The notes below the pieces were generated by a model, which was given only the letters and a program-made list of their open reading frames with translations, searched no databases and was not told the origin of the DNA. This document shows positions 60,876 through 64,000 of a stretch of 64,000 bases of DNA, one piece after another. The stretch lies in NCBI GenBank assembly GCA_902472555.1, contig CABROF010000001.1, positions 110,221 to 174,220 of the forward strand. The letters run 5' to 3'. The stretch is from UMGS1851 sp900555605 (GTDB taxonomy: Bacteria > Bacillota > Clostridia > UBA1212 > UBA1255). The position numbers and the translations under genes were made by a program. Each line of letters begins with the position of its first letter. Positions within the stretch are counted from its first letter, which is position 1.

Positions 60876-63359
60876 ATGCAAAATATGAATCATTTGTTTG
60901 AGCCAAATTTGATGGACAGCCAAAAAGATGAACAATTACCAGTTGCCGATGATAATAATATTATTGTTCCGGTGCTTGCTTTAAAAGGTATTACAATCTA
61001 TCCGAATATATCTCTTACCTTTGATGTCGGGCGCAGCAAATCCGTAAACGCACTGGAATACGCACTGCACAATAATTTGGATATTTTTTTAGTAAGCCAA
61101 AAAGATTATTCGATTGAAGAACCCCAAATTAAAGATGTTTACCAGATCGGTACAATATGTCATATTCAAGAATTCCATAAAACAGACAGCAGCACAATCA
61201 AAATTGTAGTGCAGGGTCAGACTCGCGCTAAAATACTCGCTAATATCCAAAAGGATCCTTTTATATTAGTTAAAGTCCTCCCTATTAATGACGAAGAAAA
61301 TGATGACACTGACAAAAATTACAATATTGCCTTGGTTCAGCAAATCATGGCTAAATTAAACGAATACACGGATATAATCCCTAAAGAAAGTATCATGAAA
61401 CAACATGATTTTTTATCGCTTACAGAATATGCAAAAATAAAGGATTATAAAAAATTCAGTTACGCAATTTCCAATTATCTTTCTGCTGATATTGGAATTA
61501 AACAGCGATTATTAGAGGCGAACGACCTAACAGAAAGGTTGGAGCTTGCATTATATACTTTATCCCGTGAGGTAGAAATAGAACTATTAAATATTAAGAT
61601 CAAGGAAAAAATTGAGTCAAATTTTACTCAGCAGCATAAAGAAATCTACCTTCGCGAACAGTTAAAAGTTATAAAAACCGAGCTTGGTGAGGATGAAAAT
61701 ACCGAGATCAGACTATATAAAGAGAAAATAGAGACTATCTCCTACCCTGCCATAGTAAAGAATTTTGTTCTGACACAAATTAAAAGGCTCGAAAAAATGT
61801 CTGCTATTTCAGGCATGGCAGAAGCAGCAATTATCAAAAACCATTTAGATTTTATTTTATCCCTGCCTTGGATTTTTTCTGATCAAAAAGATCAGGAAAA
61901 GGTATCGGCAAGCAGCGAAAAAATACAAAGTAATATAAAAACAGCTGCCGAAATTTTAGAAAAAAATCACTTTGGTATGGAAATTGTTAAAGAACGCATA
62001 TTAGAATATGTTGCGATGCAAAATGCCGCTTCTATACAATCGCAGCCAATTCTATGCTTATACGGACCTCCCGGAGTAGGAAAAACCTCTGTTGCCGCTT
62101 CCATTGCCGAAGCGCTACATAAGAAATTTGTCAGAATCTCACTGGGCGGCATTCATGACGAAGCAGAACTCAGAGGTCATCGAAAAACATATGTCGGAGC
62201 TATGCCAGGTAAAATATTAGCAGCAATGAAGCAAGCCCAAACAGCAAATCCGGTAATTTTACTTGATGAAATAGATAAACTATCACACGACATACACGGG
62301 GACCCTGCCTCTGTATTACTCGAGCTTTTAGACAGTAAGCAGAACAGTAATTTTATTGACAGCTATGCAGAACTTCCGTTTAATATGTCAAATGTTACAT
62401 TTATTGCAACAGCAAATAACTTAGATACAATTCCGCGTCCCTTATTAGATCGGCTCGAGATTATTGAATTATCAAGTTATACAGATGAAGAAAAATACTA
62501 TATTGCGCAAAAACATTTAATACCAAAATGTCTGGCCAGAATAGATAAAAATTACCAAATAAAAATAGAGGATAGTGCATTGCGGAATTTAATTTCGTAC
62601 TATACTGCCGAAGCCGGTGTTCGCGAGTTAGAAAGACTTATTGCAGCAATTATCAGGAAAAGTATTCTTATTATGCAAAAAAGCGGTTTACATAGCATAC
62701 AGGTCACAGAAGACTCCATTCAACAAATGTTTGGCTATCCAAAATTTCGGCGGACAGAGTACCAAAATACAAGACCCCACCCTATATCAACGCTTACACC
62801 ACCGCCTGAATCTGAAGTCGGGCTTGTAAACGGGCTTGCTTGGACAGCTTCCGGCGGTGTTATTCTTCCGATCGAGGTAAGTGTACTGCCCGGCAACGGA
62901 CAAATAGAAATGACCGGATATTTAGGGAGTGTTATGAAAGAATCCGTCAAAACCGCAATCGGATATATTCGTTCGCAAGGTCGGGCCCTAAATATTCCAG
63001 ATGACTTTTTTCATAATACGGATATTCATGTCCATTTCCCGCAAAATGGAACACCAAAAGATGGACCATCTGCCGGAATTGCGATTACAATAGCAATTCT
63101 TTCTGCGCTTACCGGGCGTGCAATACGAATGGATATTGCAATGACAGGTGAAATAACATTAAAGGGTCGGGTCTTGCCAATCGGCGGAGTAAAGGAGAAA
63201 CTACTCGCAGCCATACGGACAGGACTGAAACTTGTAATATTTCCAAAAGCTAATTCACCCGAACTTGAAGAATTACCTGAAATATCAAATAATATTCAAA
63301 TATTATTCGTCGATCATATACATGATATTTTTCAGGTTGTATTTGACCATGACCAATAA
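60876..63359 (+). CDS. lon: ATP-dependent protease Lon
   Basis: An 827-residue protease. The N-terminal substrate domain covers about 1-290, the AAA+ module has GPPGVGKTS (about 397) and LLDEIDKL (about 463), and the protease domain has the catalytic Ser in PKDGPSAGIAIT (about 731) and Lys in GGVKEKLLAAI (about 773). ATG at 60876 follows AGGAGG; the longer frame from 60822 is rejected. Between FGYPKFRRTEYQ and VGLVNGLAWT there are about 13 residues more than in Bacillus or E. coli Lon as I remember them, and an exact repeat core lies there. The gene is visibly AT-rich. Confidence 0.95.
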   Translation: MQNMNHLFEPNLMDSQKDEQLPVADDNNIIVPVLALKGITIYPNISLTFDVGRSKSVNALEYALHNNLDIFLVSQKDYSIEEPQIKDVYQIGTICHIQEFHKTDSSTIKIVVQGQTRAKILANIQKDPFILVKVLPINDEENDDTDKNYNIALVQQIMAKLNEYTDIIPKESIMKQHDFLSLTEYAKIKDYKKFSYAISNYLSADIGIKQRLLEANDLTERLELALYTLSREVEIELLNIKIKEKIESNFTQQHKEIYLREQLKVIKTELGEDENTEIRLYKEKIETISYPAIVKNFVLTQIKRLEKMSAISGMAEAAIIKNHLDFILSLPWIFSDQKDQEKVSASSEKIQSNIKTAAEILEKNHFGMEIVKERILEYVAMQNAASIQSQPILCLYGPPGVGKTSVAASIAEALHKKFVRISLGGIHDEAELRGHRKTYVGAMPGKILAAMKQAQTANPVILLDEIDKLSHDIHGDPASVLLELLDSKQNSNFIDSYAELPFNMSNVTFIATANNLDTIPRPLLDRLEIIELSSYTDEEKYYIAQKHLIPKCLARIDKNYQIKIEDSALRNLISYYTAEAGVRELERLIAAIIRKSILIMQKSGLHSIQVTEDSIQQMFGYPKFRRTEYQNTRPHPISTLTPPPESEVGLVNGLAWTASGGVILPIEVSVLPGNGQIEMTGYLGSVMKESVKTAIGYIRSQGRALNIPDDFFHNTDIHVHFPQNGTPKDGPSAGIAITIAILSALTGRAIRMDIAMTGEITLKGRVLPIGGVKEKLLAAIRTGLKLVIFPKANSPELEELPEISNNIQILFVDHIHDIFQVVFDHDQ
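62771..62783 (-). repeat. GGTVGG repeat copy (exact core), antisense in lon
   Basis: AGGGTGGGGTCTT followed by GTA; lon reads it as Thr-Arg-Pro-His-Pro inside the apparent insertion. Confidence 0.75.
62977..62989 (+). repeat. GGTVGG repeat copy (1 mismatch) in lon
   Basis: AAGGTCGGGCCCT, in frame as Gln-Gly-Arg-Ala-Leu where Lon usually has Arg-Ala-x-x-Leu. No length change. Confidence 0.55.
63163..63175 (+). repeat. GGTVGG repeat copy (exact core) in lon
   Basis: AGGGTCGGGTCTT, in frame as Gly-Arg-Val-Leu, the normal Lon sequence at this place. Confidence 0.55.
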
Positions 63360-63370
63360 GGTCGGAGCTT
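63358..63370 (+). repeat. GGTVGG repeat copy (1 mismatch) at lon stop
   Basis: AAGGTCGGAGCTT, overlapping the lon stop codon. Last copy in the window. Confidence 0.65.
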
Positions 63371-63422
63371 AATTCATTCAAAACGGACGGCTTGTTCTGA
63401 GGATATAAGCCTCTATTACCGG

Positions 63423-63447
63423 CCAGCGCCTAAAGGCGCTGGTTTTT
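63423..63447 (+). terminator. terminator after lon / IS200 end hairpin
   Basis: CCAGCGCC-TAAA-GGCGCTGG followed by TTTTT. It can end lon transcription; it may equally be the right-end hairpin of the IS200-like remnant. Confidence 0.8.
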
Positions 63448-63507
63448 CCCTTCGTTCAAGCCTTAACGCTTTTGATTCGTCGCAGCGCCCTTGAAAGGGC
63501 ATTCGTA

Positions 63508-63940
63508 CTACCGGCTACCCTTAAAGGGATCCTCGTATTCTTTTACGCTTAACTTATCCATTGCAATATCGTGACTTTCCTGCTCTTGGATATACTTTTT
63601 TATACTTGCTTCATTAAGGCCTACTGTGCTCACATAAATATCCTTCTGCCCAGAAATGTCTGTTTCCAAATTTATACTTCAAATTTGCGTGCTTATCAAA
63701 TATTATAAGTGCACTTTTCCCTTTGAGATATCCCATGAACTGTGATACACTTAATTTGGGCGGTATGCTCACAAACATATGGACATGGAGGGGCATAAGA
63801 TGCCCCTCCAATATTTCTACGCCTTTGTATGCACATAGCTGTTTCAGAGTATCTCGGATACTCTCTTTGTACTGCTTATAAATTATTTTTCTCCGGTATT
63901 TTGGTGTGAATTCTATGTGATACTTACACAGCCATTTAGA
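63508..63940 (-). pseudogene. tnpA: IS200/IS605 TnpA, broken by frameshift and missing N terminus
   Basis: Minus-strand remnant of a Y1 transposase. Reading from about 63937 gives KWLCKYHIEFTPKYRRK and then the HUH motif in GHLMPLHVHM (the family has PDHVHM). An in-frame stop lies at 63941-63943 where the start should be, so the first ten or so residues are missing. Near 63650 an extra T shifts the frame after HFWAEGY; the rest (STVGLNEASI, KLSVKEYEDPFKGSR) continues in another frame to a stop at 63508. It cannot make an intact transposase. Confidence 0.85.
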
Positions 63941-64000
63941 TCAGTTTACAAGGAACTACACGCAGACCGTGAAACGGTCTGCAGACAACAAACGGCGGTA

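Larger units (their letters stand above)
63423..63982 (-). mobile_element. IS200-like element, decayed
   Basis: A tnpA remnant flanked by two subterminal hairpins: CCAGCGCC/GGCGCTGG (63423-63442) and a perfect 9-base stem GCAGACCGT/ACGGTCTGC with a 3-base loop (63962-63982). This is the IS200 layout (hairpin ends, no terminal inverted repeats). Exact ends cannot be set; it may continue past the window edge. Confidence 0.65.

Noticed and set aside
33844..63370. The repeat core resembles the T-box antiterminator sequence AGGGTGGNACCGCG.
   Set aside because: It has one more G before the variable pair, lacks the CGCG end, occurs on both strands and inside genes, and no tRNA-synthetase-type leader structure is present.

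Overview
The window reads as chromosome of an anaerobic, Gram-positive, spore-forming (or recently spore-forming) Clostridia-like Firmicute. The marks are HprK, a WalRK-like pair followed by HtrA, SepF with a YggS-family protein, the sporulation peptide SpoVM next to rpmB, a complete GerA/GerC/GerB germinant-receptor operon, archaeal-type phosphoglycerate mutase and Ni-type LarA racemase. There are no rRNA or tRNA genes, no CRISPR array and no prophage. Most genes are on the minus strand, and most promoters that can be read are good TTGNNN-16/18-TANNNT sigma-A types.

Layout. 1-5.8 kb: murB (partial) and hprK, a first two-component pair, a membrane protein and a UDP-sugar pyrophosphorylase. 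6.2-12.9 kb: a metal-binding lipoprotein, the rsmD-coaD-coiled-coil operon, divergent recG, rpmB, spoVM and nth. 12.9-16.8 kb: WalR/WalK-like regulator and kinase, then htrA. 17-19.3 kb: ychF and an oxidoreductase. 19.6-24.7 kb: a PLP lyase-HlyD-like-YggS-SepF division cluster. 24.7-33.8 kb: apgM, homocysteine methyltransferase, GT2, rluD, lspA, a peptide-binding lipoprotein and pgeF. 34-40.6 kb: nfo, a GH25 lysozyme and the ger operon. 40.8-51 kb: hisH plus a purine operon (purA, purB, purF, purC) and two guaA paralogues flanking a CofE-like ligase. 51-57.8 kb: larA, a TSCPD protein, a GNAT and argF-argD-argB-argC. 58-64 kb: gdhA, a RAYT-type Y1 transposase, lon and a broken IS200-like element.

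The most unusual signal is a short degenerate repeat, consensus CAGGGTVGGRNCYTGTTT (V is A/C/G), with CARG/CYTG arms. By eye I find 17 exact copies of its 13-base core AGGGTVGGRNCYT and about a dozen near copies, all between 33.8 and 63.4 kb and none in the first 33.8 kb. At equal base frequencies the exact core would be expected about 0.1 times in 64 kb on both strands. Copies lie in operon spacers, just after promoters, at ribosome binding sites and inside genes. In hisH, argD, lon and gerA they sit in segments that look like in-frame insertions relative to the families. A RAYT transposase gene lies among them. The second notable point is a GMP synthase paralogue whose glutaminase active site has been deleted, two genes away from an intact GuaA.
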